Source of the DNA: Stenopsyche tienmushanensis
Taxonomy: Eukaryota; Arthropoda; Insecta; Trichoptera; Stenopsychidae
DNA: 64,000 nt
Direction: 5' to 3'
Assembly: GCA_008973525.1 (NCBI GenBank)
Contig: WACJ01000070.1
Span: forward strand, 620,001-684,000
The notes under the pieces are model-generated. The model was not told the DNA's origin, searched no databases, and was given only the letters and a program-made list of their open reading frames with translations. Positions 10,781-21,129 of this stretch are shown here, one piece after another; within the stretch, counting starts at the first letter, position 1; every line of letters begins with the position of its first letter. The position numbers and the translations under genes are program-made.

Positions 10781-12034
10781 AAGATACTCCCTATACACCA
10801 GGAGCCTTTCTAACCTTACTTTATAGTTGAGCTTCATAGAAAGCTAATTGTAAAAAATGTGCCTTAATTCATCAACCGTGTTATATCGAAACCGTGCTAT
10901 ATAAGACCTATGTGTAATTTTATTTGTTCCATTTGCTATGGCTGTTGGTTTTCGAGTAGTTCTGGAACGAAATGCTTTCCGCTTTCGACAACAACGATGC
11001 TTTTGTGCTGCAATTTTATTGTACCTCGATGGATAAGTAATAAAAGATAAGTGGTGTATTGTAGTTTTTTGCAGGCGAATAAGATGAGATGGGTTTGGAG
11101 GAATTCGATTTTCACCATGTATGCTCGAATATACTAACAACGTTATCATGATCGTAAAAAAGCTTCCGCATTGAAAATTGGAAATCATCCCCTTTACCGG
11201 GGAAGTATCAAAGGAGCATCCACAATCGCTTGAAATTTAAATAATGCATCCAGGAGGGCCTTCGTTAACCCTTTGACTTCTACGCGCTCTCCGTCCAGGG
11301 TTCGATGGATACTTTGACAGCTTTTATCCGCGACTGCGACCTTTAAAAACCGACTCCAAAAAACAAGCCCTCTCTTCTTTCGCGCGCGAAGTTCGCGCTT
11401 AAGTAATAATTAAATACCCAAGGGCCATTCCAAAATAAGGCTTAGAGTAAGTTTTAAGCCTCGTTCAGTATTCGTTCGACTGCGCCGCTTAAATTTATAA
11501 ATAGGTCCTCATTGAGCCGAAGTACTTAGCCCAGTATCAAGCAGGAAGGCAATAATGGCTATCGGTGCAATATGAAGCTGGAATTTATGACGGCTAAATG
11601 TTAACTGCATCAGAACGGTTCGAGGCTTGAACGTTCACAGGGACCAGCTTTTGTACGTGACCTAATGCAGATTTTCGAGTCCTGGCATTAAAGGCTCAGA
11701 ATATTGAGAGAAAAAGTGGAAGCTCTAATTAAAACGGTACAATGGGTTTATGTTATGATAGTGCTAAATGGACTTCGTTTGGGTCTTTAGCGTGGCGCTA
11801 TTTAAAGTTGAAAACGAAGCAATGCATAAAAGCACGCTAATAAGGTTCATGGTTGTATTATAACCGTCGTGTTGAGTTATTTTAACTATTTCAGACGTAA
11901 AATTTGAAATAATACAGGTGTTATATAGTGATGAATATGATTTAACAGTAGGTTAACCGCACTCGTAAATTTAGCTGAATTTGAACAATGAGAAAAATTA
12001 CTAAAACCATTAATATAATTTTCTGATGATTATA
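10781..12034. other. unique sequence, no gene recognised
   Basis: A 114-codon minus-strand frame at 10844-11188 is rich in H, R and I and overlaps a second frame; it shows no family motif. The part at 11200-11860 is GC-richer and single-copy. Neither was called as a gene. Confidence 0.4.
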
Positions 12035-12209
12035 CAGAGTGTTTTGCACATGGATTGATTTTTTTGTGGACTCTGGACTTCTTCGTCTAGGAACGTGCCC
12101 TATTCCGTGGCTCAGACAATCTCCAGACCTGACACCACACTTCCGACTTTGATTTTAGAAGCTCTAATCCCCCCAAAAAAAAATGTCGGATCATGTGCAA
12201 AACACTCTA
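12035..12209. mobile_element. 175-bp MITE containing one catalytic-motif unit
   Basis: Inverted ends (C/T)AGAGTGTTTTGCACATG lie at 12035-12052 and 12192-12209, with TA outside both. Inside is a single intact unit of the 64-bp minisatellite (CCTATTCCGTGGCTCAGAC, then CCAGACCTGACACCAC) preceded by part of another (CTGGACTTCTTCGTCTAGG). The copy at 22583 starts with the same end. It is a deletion derivative that kept its termini and a trace of the transposase. Confidence 0.82.
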
Positions 12210-12239
12210 TATATGTAAATTATACCATGCACATCCCAA

Positions 12240-12775
12240 AAAAATGATGCCATGATCTTGCCTGCAAATGTCTTCGCCTTCTTTTGAGCCGATTCTTTTC
12301 TTTCAGTCTATTACTTTACCTGTTTCACTGTCTCAGGTATAAAATGATGGACCCATGTTTCATCCATTGTTATAAACCGATGCAAAAATTCGGCTTTATT
12401 GCTGTGAAACATCGCCAAACACTCGATTGAAACAACGCTGTTTTTTTTTCATTGTGAGCAAATGCGGCACGCATATTACGCACAGCTTTCTCATGTCCAA
12501 ATTTTCAATCAATATGCAATCTACAGCACTTTTTAAAATGCCTACCATGCCTGCTAACACTTTCAACTGATGTTCATCCAATATCATGTCATTGCGATGT
12601 TCGTCTTGGCAAGTCATACGGCCTCGTTTGAATTCCGCCACCCAATATTTTACTGCTGTAAACAAAGGCGTAAATTCCCCCAGAGTATAATCTAATTCAG
12701 CTTTAATATTGGTTGGACCTTTCAAATAAATACTAAACAACATAGCGTCTTCAATCTTGAAATTTTGGATCTATA
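12240..12775 (-). pseudogene. mariner transposase relic (family C), N-terminal 115 codons open
   Basis: A 115-codon open frame lies at 12396-12743. It contains V-A-E-F-K-R-G-R-M-T-C-Q-D-E-H-R (end of the first helix-turn-helix plus linker) and E-N-L-D-M-R-K-L-C (second helix-turn-helix). Comparison with 4.5 kb shows a deletion after D-E-H-R. Downstream on the minus strand the frame shifts near F-N-R-V-F-G-D-V, and the next region matches F-H-S-N-K-A-E-F and the start of the catalytic domain. Only the first catalytic aspartate region remains. No ITR was found. Confidence 0.83.
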
Positions 12776-13584
12776 AGGTATTTTTATGTCATAGTATATT
12801 TTTTAAAAGAACGTTATACATGTTTTAAGCGTCTTAACCATGACAATATTATATTGTGTACTTAAATAGAAATTCAGAGCAAATCTCGAGCAACAAATGT
12901 CTTCGTTTCCGCTATCGGATGTAGTCGATCTCCAAAGGAAATGTTTCAAAGAAAAGGATATTAATGTGGTGGTTCCCATTGCATTTCTTCCCATTTCAGA
13001 TTATTTGAATACGCGTTTTATATGATATTTTATTATTATTTTCCAAATACAAGATTTGACTATGTTTATACTTGGCGTCACTGTAATACACTCAGCGGCA
13101 CGGAATGTGGCCCAAAAATTAACATTGCAATTTGAAACAACTATGTTTCATTTATTCATTTTTTAAATGTGCGCATGTAAAATAACTTGTGTTTGTTTAT
13201 TAAAAGTGGATAATCGACAAATATCGAATGTGTTTGGGCTTCAATGCAATAGAGTGCGGCTAATTATGTTCAGAACAGTGTTAGCCGCACTACGAATACA
13301 GTGAGTTAAAGGGCATACCCAAATCCACCACATATCCACCTGGGACAATTTAGAACATATCTGAGCGCATACAATCATTCATCCGAGCAATGGGGAGGTA
13401 ACACATAATATTAACCTTTTAAGGAGTACAGTCGCATATTTGCGATCAAATTCCAATGAATCAGAAAGAGCTTTCTTGCATGTTAAGTTCGTATATTGTG
13501 AATGAAAAACAGAGACGAAGAGAGTCTTGCGTACATCGTACGATTACATAGACAACCCAAATGAATCAATATCAAGTGTATTGG
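12776..13584. other. no recognised gene or repeat
   Basis: AT-rich sequence with no convincing frame and no similarity seen elsewhere in the window. Confidence 0.45.
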
Positions 13585-13889
13585 TTAGGTTTACGCGAAG
13601 AAATGAACAAATATTATAAGTCTCTTCAAAAAAGGTTGGCTATTATGTCGTTGGAGAAGAAGATTGCTTGTTGAAATACGTTGAAGTTTATTTGAGTCGA
13701 TCAGTTTATGAGGAAGCCATACATCTGAACGATTGATGTAGCCCAATTTTGTCAGATGATTATGGACGGATGTTCTTTGAATTTCTAGCTTGTTAGCTAT
13801 TTCGTGGACAGTATATCGCGGGTTTTCTTCAACCATGGCTTTGATTAGATCTGTGTTCATTTGCGAAAGACATTTATGGGACAACCTAA
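13585..13889 (-). mobile_element. 305-bp deleted mariner with open 97-codon fragment (family D)
   Basis: On the minus strand the right end starts TTAGGTTGTCCCATAAATG, next to TA at 13890-13891; the left end is a degraded counterpart. The 97-codon frame at 13591-13884 carries M-V-E-E-N-P-R-Y-T-V, E-I-A-N-K-L-E-I and S-V-H-N-H-L-T-K-L-G-Y (second helix-turn-helix of a mariner), then L-L-L-Q-R-H-N and P-F-L-K-R-L-I, just short of the T-G-D-E-K-W catalytic block. The first helix-turn-helix and the whole catalytic domain are missing. The retained frame is probably chance or recent deletion. Confidence 0.82.
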
Positions 13890-14856
13890 TACTTAAGTTT
13901 GGGCCACTTTCTGTGCCGGTGATTCTATAATGCGATAATATTTAAATCAATCATAATCTAAATTTGTATTTTAATGTTAGTGTAAAAATAGTTTACTCTT
14001 CGATAATAAATTTATCAAAACTTCCATATAAATTTAGATCGTAATCGATATTATATATTTATTCGAGTATTTTCTCAGAACACGTAAATATACGCTCGCG
14101 GTTTGTGGAGTGTTTCATTTCAGCTATTATAGAACGAAATCGATGCCAAAAATAATGATCATGTACGCAAATAGTGAAACACGATAGACTAAACTTGAGA
14201 TGGTCTTTCAAAACAATTCTGCTTCCAGACGTTCCAAAATAGATATTCTTCAAATATTTGATGCCGATAAGAGGGTGGGTAAAAATATGGATGATAGGTA
14301 CGATTTTGATCAATATGAAATCCTTTCATCCCCAACACAAACGAAACATGGATGTCGTTTATTTACCTATTTTTAAATAGAATCTATTGATTGCCGTGGT
14401 TATTTTCGACGGTTGTATTTGTGAGCGATTTTTTCCTTTCGCCGACCGTTAACCCCCCAGAAATGGAAATTAGTCGTAATCCATAAAGATATAGCACCCC
14501 CTTATACACGGTCATTTTATTTTGATAGTGACTAATACCAAGATTCTGAAAAATAGTGAGAGGCAATTTATACTTTTCACCTTTAACATTTTGCCGACCG
14601 GAAGCCGCTCTGAAATAAAACAGGGCCGTTTTGACCGTGGGGGGCGATTGGATCAGACAAATGCTTTTCGTCACAGTGCTACAATCTAGAAGGGTTTTCA
14701 TCACGCTTCGTTTCGATCATTTGCTCGTGGTTATTAGAAATAGACCCCCGATTGTACATATTAATAAGGTAATATGGGTCCGCAAAATCTTCGCGTAATA
14801 CAAATCCGTGTAATGTGAAGTTTGAAGTTCATACAATCATATTCTCTGTTTTTTTA
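13890..14856. other. unique sequence, no gene recognised
   Basis: The segment at 14390-14720 is GC-richer and carries a 106-codon minus-strand frame (14384-14704) without recognisable motifs. It lies between two related deleted mariners of opposite orientation. The frame is unassigned. Confidence 0.4.
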
Positions 14857-15387
14857 TTAGGTTATCCCATAAGATTCTTTCGCAAATGAACACAGATCTA
14901 ATCATAGCCATGGTTGAAGAAAACCCGCGATATTTTGTTCGCGAAATAGCTAACAAGTTAGAAATTCCGCGAACATCTGTCCATAATCATCTGATAAAAT
15001 TGGGCTACAACGATCTTTCAGATGTGTGGCTTCCTCTTGAACTGACTGACTAAAAAAAACGTTGGATACTCTATGAGAATATCCAACGTAAACGGTCTTG
15101 GACGAAGGGTGCAGAAGCTTTAACTGTAGCTAAACCTAGCCTACATCCAAAAAAAAATTTGCTATGCATTTGGTTTCAAAAAATGATATAAAAATGTATC
15201 TCGATCAATATTTTGCCAACAAACCTGGGAAATTTCGGCAAGAAGGCGTTATGAGGCTTCCGGAGAGATGGAGAAAGGTAATAGAATAGAATGGATCATA
15301 TATTATTCAATAAATTTTGATGTAATACAAATTAATGTTTATTTTTTTCTTAATATGAAAACGAAAGAAACTTATGGGACACCCTAA
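14857..15387 (+). mobile_element. 531-bp TA-flanked deleted mariner (family D)
   Basis: The left end TTAGGTTATCCCATAAGATT and the right end complement TTAGGGTGTCCCATAAGTTT match, with TA at 14855-14856 and 15388-15389. The forward translation begins with M-V-E-E-N-P-R-Y, E-I-A-N-K-L-E-I-P and S-V-H-N-H-L as in the 13.6-kb copy, then skips to a C-terminal part (D-Q-Y-F-A-N-K-P-G-K-F-R-Q-E-G, then L-P-E-R-W). The three catalytic aspartates are deleted. The inverted relationship to the 13.6-kb copy is 970 bp away. Confidence 0.85.
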
Positions 15388-15770
15388 TATTTAACAAACG
15401 AGCTTCGAAGAAATGTAGCCCAGTTATTCCTTTTGACAAAATACACACCAAGCAAGGATATCGAAGCTATTGAACGCCCCTGGGAAAATTGTATCGAGCT
15501 AAAAGGAGACTATGTTAAGAATTAAATATACTTTTTTCAATTTTTTTTTTTCCCCAGTCTGTCCAGAATTTCCAATTTTTAGCATCCAGAAAAAAGAATT
15601 CTCCAATAAATACGGTAGTATGCGTGCAGAGAAGGTCGATAGCTGCAAGACATATATTTTCCAAAAAAATTGAAGATTAAAGCGATACGTAATTTCGTAA
15701 TGGATTCCAAATTTTAGGAACAATCTGGAAAATAATAAGAAAGGTCAGACTTAACTCATTGATGACTCGA
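15388..15770. other. no recognised gene or repeat
   Basis: AT-rich sequence with homopolymer T runs. Short minus-strand frames (74 and 101 codons, 15499-15982) run into the following repeat and have no motif. Confidence 0.45.
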
Positions 15771-15774
15771 GTGA

Positions 15775-16310
15775 TAATGAAAGAGTATTTTCGCACATTG
15801 AATGCGGAGATTAGTGAATCGGAGATAGAGACGGAGATAGTATCTTGCCGTTCATCATACACTCGTGCATCGATGCAAGGCCGTGCTGTAAAGATAACCC
15901 TACACGTCCATATTTTCTCAAATATATAGGAATCAATTGAATCTATAAAAAATCCGGATAAAAAAATGTCCACAGAGTACAAAATAGAGTGTCATGACAT
16001 CAATCGTCAATAAATGATGACAATGTAAATATATTAAAAGTATAATGGAATTTATTCGTATCTGGCTGAAAACCATCAGGTATGGTGGCTTCTTAAATCG
16101 TTCGTGGTTTTCTTAGAATCATAATAAGCAGTTAAAAGCCACATAAATTGATTATATACTTAAAACTCAACCTGGTACCAAAATTATTCTATTCGAAGCT
16201 CTATCATGGGGCTCAATCATATCAACAGTGTTAAGGTTCATTTATTGATATACAAACTTTATTCACGCTGCGCGACTCTGACAGAAATTGAATTTGTGTG
16301 AACAATGAAT
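15775..16310 (+). repeat. unknown interspersed repeat, copy B
   Basis: This is the best copy of the three. It shows CGCACATTGAATG at the left, CGTGCTGTAAAG and CTACACGTCC near 15885, a GCTTCTTAAATCG...TTTTCTTAGAATCATAATAA block near 16088, and AACAGTGTTAAGGTTCATTT followed by TTTATTCACGCTGCGCGACT near 16220. The same blocks in the same order occur at 5.4-5.96 kb and reversed at 50.6-50.9 kb. There is no protein and no inverted terminus. An LTR 5 kb into decay is one possibility. Confidence 0.68.
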
Positions 16311-16344
16311 GGTGGACATATCTATGTTTAGCACAATTTAAAAT

Positions 16345-16770
16345 TAACTCACTAAGAGTTAAAGCGGGGGTGCTCTCGGGGGCCAGAGTCCCCGGGCGGC
16401 TCCCTGTCCCTAAGTGCTCGTCAAGATGGCCGCGCTAACGCACGGGTCCGTTCTTGTATCGGGCTGTGATGTTGTAGGACGAATTGATGGGTGTCGAATA
16501 AAAAGTCTCTATTCTTTAAATAACTATTTATTCCACACGAAAGAGAGGGATCTGGCTGCAGGAAGGATGACCTCCCGCATCCAAGGCTAATCGACGACTT
16601 TTCCGACTCCCGCCTCTTGCGCGTCACTACCCGTCGATATGCAGATGCAATGTCTCCACAGGGCCACAAGAGATAACGCTGTTAAAATAACACATTGCAC
16701 CTGAAGAGAGACGGAAGATATCGCTGTTAACAGCGCTACTACGTGGAGACGATAAATCGCTCATGCTACA
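16345..16770 (-). mobile_element. LTR-retrotransposon LTR fragment (family L)
   Basis: On the minus strand the copy starts TGTAGCATGAGCGATTTAT (LTRs begin with TG). It contains a hairpin-forming pair (complement of GATGCAATGT and ACATTGCACC, 16644-16701), then GGAATAAATAG (poly-A signal) and GACACCCATCAATTCGTCC. Related copies are at 33.64-34.05, 34.38-34.62 and 36.55-36.87 kb. No internal gag/pol sequence accompanies it. The left limit is uncertain. The LTR class is inferred from termini, poly-A signal and the primer-site-like motif next to the 34-kb copy. Confidence 0.7.
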
Positions 16771-18727
16771 TATAACTCAATATAAAATTGACTCACTAAT
16801 CAAAAGTCTGGGGTTCGACCGATCGTCTTGGCCGCGGGAAAACTTGAACCTCGTAATGATGGCGCAATAATAAAGACCTGAGCTTAACAATCGTTTTTTT
16901 CGTCGTCTCTTATGAAGATTTCTTCTACAAACCGATAAAGAATAAATTTAAAAAGACCATCAATTAAAGTATTTTTGCAACTCGCATCTGTATGGAATCG
17001 TACAAAAAATTGCCAACAATCGATTTTAAAGCATTTTGAACCATTATGTTTCGGGTAGCCCTTATCTATTAACACTTGAATTGATTCGCAAATTATCGCT
17101 TTAATATGTTTGTATAGCCAAACATTTAAATCAAAAATACTTGAGTGTGTTATTGATGGTTTTTCCATCGAGTCCTTCAATTTTGGTTATTTTTTTATTC
17201 AGCAGCAAAAAATAATAATGTTTATCGAGCAAGCAAAGATATGGAACTTTATTATTGTGTTACTTCCATAATGAGAAAACTACCGCCTCCCTATCAGATG
17301 GTTCGTCGTCTTATCATTATTCGGTTATCAAAGGATATCTGAAAGGAGGGAAAATAAATAGGGAAACGTGACCGTTAGGTGCGATCATCAGCTTATGAAA
17401 CAATCTGTATTATTTTTTTTTTTGTTTTTCCGTTTGGGATCTTTTCTTTGGTCGTATATATTTCGTCTTCGGGAGCCACAACGGCAGTCACATATATATT
17501 AAGACCAACATTGAAAAGCGATTCACCCATATCTGGTACAAGGCAAGATGACTATCATGCCATAGAGTACGTGTCCTGAATTTTAGCCGAGTCCCATTGA
17601 TACATCTTGGGCTATTCCCTATACATTTTCCAACTCACGTCGCACATTTTTTATTTTCCCTACATAGAAAATAGTATGTAAGGGCGTTTCAAGAAGTCAT
17701 TAATAGAAATTTGTCTCCCTAAATTATGCCGATACGCACAAAAATATAATTGATCAACATACAATTCTTACGAAATTATAATATTACTCACTGTGCAAAA
17801 TTAATGCCACATTTGTGGATTTCAAAACTCTATTTAAAATATGGTCGTTTATCTCATTAGTTTGAATGAGAACGATTACAATGTTTCTCCACTTATTAAC
17901 CACCACAACAACACTAAATACAAAAGTTTATTGAGGTTTATATAATATACTTGTATCTTATATAAATTTACTTTTATTTTATAAAAATATATATCAAATT
18001 ACTTTTATAAAAATAAATATTTCGAATGCACTTCACACACGACTTGTTTCGAGAGTTACCGACTAACGACTGAATTGCGTTAACACTCGTCGATCATGCT
18101 GCTATAAAGGCAATCATTTATATCAAAAATATATATTATTTTATATTTAAATGCATAAAATGCTATCTGTGCATCTATGGGAACGCTCTTGATTTTTTAT
18201 GTTTAAGGCGGGTTTCTTAAACTACTTTTTAATCACGGTTGACATGATATCTCCAATTTTAATAGATGAATTTACTTCAAATTTGATATAAATCTTGTAT
18301 ATATAATTTTTTATCGTTCTTACCAGATTTATATCAAAATTTTATTTTAAACTATTTGAAAAAAATAAAACTGTAAAAAAATGAAAACGCTCAAAATTTT
18401 TGCCTTTTAGACTAGAAATTTACTCAGTGACTCTTAATTTAGATGAAATTTTATGAATTCGAATGAGAATGAGTTTATCATGTCGCTAATGTTATACAAT
18501 TTTGAAACATCGATAAAATCCCCTTTTATTCAAGATAAGGAATATCTTACAAGTGGGACTCCTGATTAAAGAATCAAATCTAAAAATTATGCATACAGGG
18601 TTAAAAATCCTTAAAGGGTAAATGGTCTATCCTGATAACCAAATTTTTAGCTATTCTATAAATCAATGCATTGAATGGAAAGAAATTCACTCAAAAAATA
18701 TATTTTTAACAAATTTTTAATTTATAC
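16771..18727. other. 2 kb without a recognised gene or repeat
   Basis: AT-rich sequence. A 98-codon minus-strand frame at 16884-17180 and a 66-codon plus-strand frame at 17379-17579 lack known motifs. The latter begins with a hydrophobic stretch, but there is no other sign of coding. It was not called. Confidence 0.4.
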
Positions 18728-19262
18728 AAGTCTTTCAATAAGAACGCTCAATGTTTGTTAGCTTATAGCGGCCATATTATTAAAGTAAAATCTATTATAT
18801 TTATTGTAAATTGTTAAATTATATATGGCAAATTATTATAAAAATTATTATATATTGAACAACGTGTTTAAAATATTATATTTAATTTTTAAAAACAGTG
18901 CTCTATTCGAGAAACGTTTCGCCAAAATATCATATTTAGCGACGAGGTCCAATTTTGCAGCAACTTCTTGTAGTATAAATTGAATTATATGAATAGCGAT
19001 AATGTGTGATTCTAAGAAGACAGCGCATGCCATGATGGACATACTGCACTAGTGATTTGAGGGCATGGTTATCTCGCGTGGCTGCGATATGAACTGCCAC
19101 CAAGATCATACAATTTAGCACCTTATATTTATTATATATTTATAACAAATTTTTTATACTTATTGCCATAAAATATTCTTTTAAATTCAATAAAAAATGT
19201 ATAAATATTTTGCATACAACTTATTTAATTTACATTTAAAAATTGAGCGTTTGTATTGAATT
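18728..19262 (+). mobile_element. Tc1/mariner-type relic (family B, copy 2), 535 bp
   Basis: The left end GTCTTTCAATAAGAACGCTC and the right end complement (TTCAATACAAACGCTCAATT) form an imperfect inverted repeat. The interior is nearly collinear with the 40.6-kb copy: GGCCATATTATTAAAG, ATATGGCAAATTATTAT, TCGAGAAACGTTTCG, GCGCATGCCATGATGGACAT and ATCTCGCG. The transposase part is reduced to the C-H-D-G-H-T region with stops. It is a non-autonomous, decayed copy. Confidence 0.78.
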
Positions 19263-20600
19263 GAACGAAATCATATTTGTTTGGAAGAAGAAAAATCGGT
19301 CAAATATTTGGATCAGCAAGTTGCAATTATGAAACATGAACATATTTAGGTCATGAATATATTTTATGCAATAATTTTATCTAATTTAGCCTCTATCATA
19401 TATTCCCAAGCGCATGATATCAAAAATTTGTCATATTAAAAGCCGTTCTTCTTTGATAAAATATGCCTTCTTCTAAGCTATTAAGTCCAATGGTGGGCCC
19501 TAATAAAAAAATCATGTGAATTCTTGGGTAGAAAGCTCGCATGAAGCAAGAGCTTTTCGAATGTGTCGATTCGTATGAATTAAATATTGGATACCGGAAT
19601 TAGGACCATTTGTTTAACAGCGTTTTCCTGTAAAGCCTGTATTTCTGGTCACCAAATGTCCAAATATCATTCTGTCTTTATCATACAGCTTATATTTGAG
19701 CGAGACGGTGAACTTTAACGTCTCAACTGTTAAATCGACATATTGAAGCATTAATACAGTTAATAACTGACGAAACCACCGAATCAACCGATTACGTGAC
19801 CTGACAATCCAATGATTCATAAATATATTTATTACGGGGTATTGCTATATATTATGTTTGATTGTATTAATATTTTAAATTTGTAATACGATTTATAGCG
19901 GATTAAAAAAGTCTCGAGGAGAAGAACGGCAAAAGAGATTAACACTGTCTTCAAATGCAATATTAATTGCATTTCACGGTGGGGTAGTACAGACGGGGGG
20001 AAAAACCCCATTTAACCATTTGCAGTTTCAAATAGGATGTCTTTTATTGCTCCTTTTTGTCCTGGAGGATTTTGCTTAGCTGCGACCAACTTCAAATGCA
20101 AAAAGTATGAAGCAAAAATAAATTTAGCGTCTGATGCATTAATCCCATTGCATAAAAAAATTCATATAAAACGTCCAATTAATTGAAATTCCATCATTGA
20201 AAATGGTGCACATCCAACCGAAGCGAGGATACTTTAATATTTAACTATGCAACACCACTATAAGTGTATGATTTTTTTTCACCCCCAAACATAATTTAAA
20301 TATAATCATAAATTCAGGCGGTAAATCATTAAAATGATTTTTTATTAAGCCCGCGCCATATGGTTTAATGGTTTAATTCGAATACAACATCGGGCGATAT
20401 GGCTTTTACCCACCCCATAAAAACATGCAAACGCAATGAATCGAGAGCATTATTTCTGTAAAATGCTATTGTAGATTTAATTAAATACCATCGATACATT
20501 TTCCAGGTGTTTGATTCTAATTGAATAACCTAATTAAAATTTAATCAATTTAATATGCCGGTATAACAATCGCACATCTAACCAATGTGCCGACGGTATC
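19263..20600. other. no recognised gene or repeat
   Basis: AT-rich sequence with small GC-richer patches. A 68-codon minus-strand frame (19614-19820) is unassigned. No copies of this segment were noticed elsewhere in the window. Confidence 0.42.
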
Positions 20601-20604
20601 TCGA

Positions 20605-21125
20605 TATTATCAATCACTACAGGCGAAACAATCCGTTGGAGTGGAACGATTATGTTTTTGATATTGAAATATATTGTAAATTACATTAAATTTAACCATT
20701 TTTATAAAAATGCATAAAATAAGCTTATATAAAATATTTATATTTAATTGAATTGAATCGAAACATTTCTGTAGCCAACTCTTTTTAGATTGGATTTTGG
20801 GGTGTAGTAACACACACGTCTCATCCTTCATCACAATAAGGTCCAGAAGAGCTTCTCCTTTCTGTGTAAAGCAATCTAAAAATTCACGTGCGGTGGTCAC
20901 GCGATTTTGACGGTGCTCCGGTGTGAACATTCTGGTCACCCATCTCGCACACAACCTCTTGTAACCAAGTTTTTTCGACACAATATCAACAGGGAGACTT
21001 CGAGAACTATCAGGAAATTCTTCATAAATTCTTCGTCATCACGTCGAAATCACTGATGTATTTATATCACTGTGAATTTGCTGTGACTAAACAAAATGGC
21101 CGATAAACACGCGGCACCAAACAAA
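20605..21125 (-). pseudogene. mariner transposase relic (family A)
   Basis: A 123-codon minus-strand frame at 20610-20981 contains K-L-G-Y-K-R-L-C-A-R-W-V, M-F-T-P-E-H-R-Q-N-R (second helix-turn-helix) and D-E-T-C-V-L-L-H-P-K, where the mariner first catalytic aspartate block D-E-T-W-V-x-H sits. Farther upstream on that strand the F-P-D-S-S and leader region (complement of GCCATTTTGTTTAGTCA) appear. The catalytic domain after the first aspartate is replaced by AT-rich sequence. It ends next to the R1-clade copy. Confidence 0.82.
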
Positions 21126-21129
21126 CTAA

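Noticed and set aside
10844..11188. 114-codon minus-strand frame
   Set aside because: There is no motif, low-complexity basic composition, and another frame on the same strand overlaps it. There is no support from copies elsewhere.
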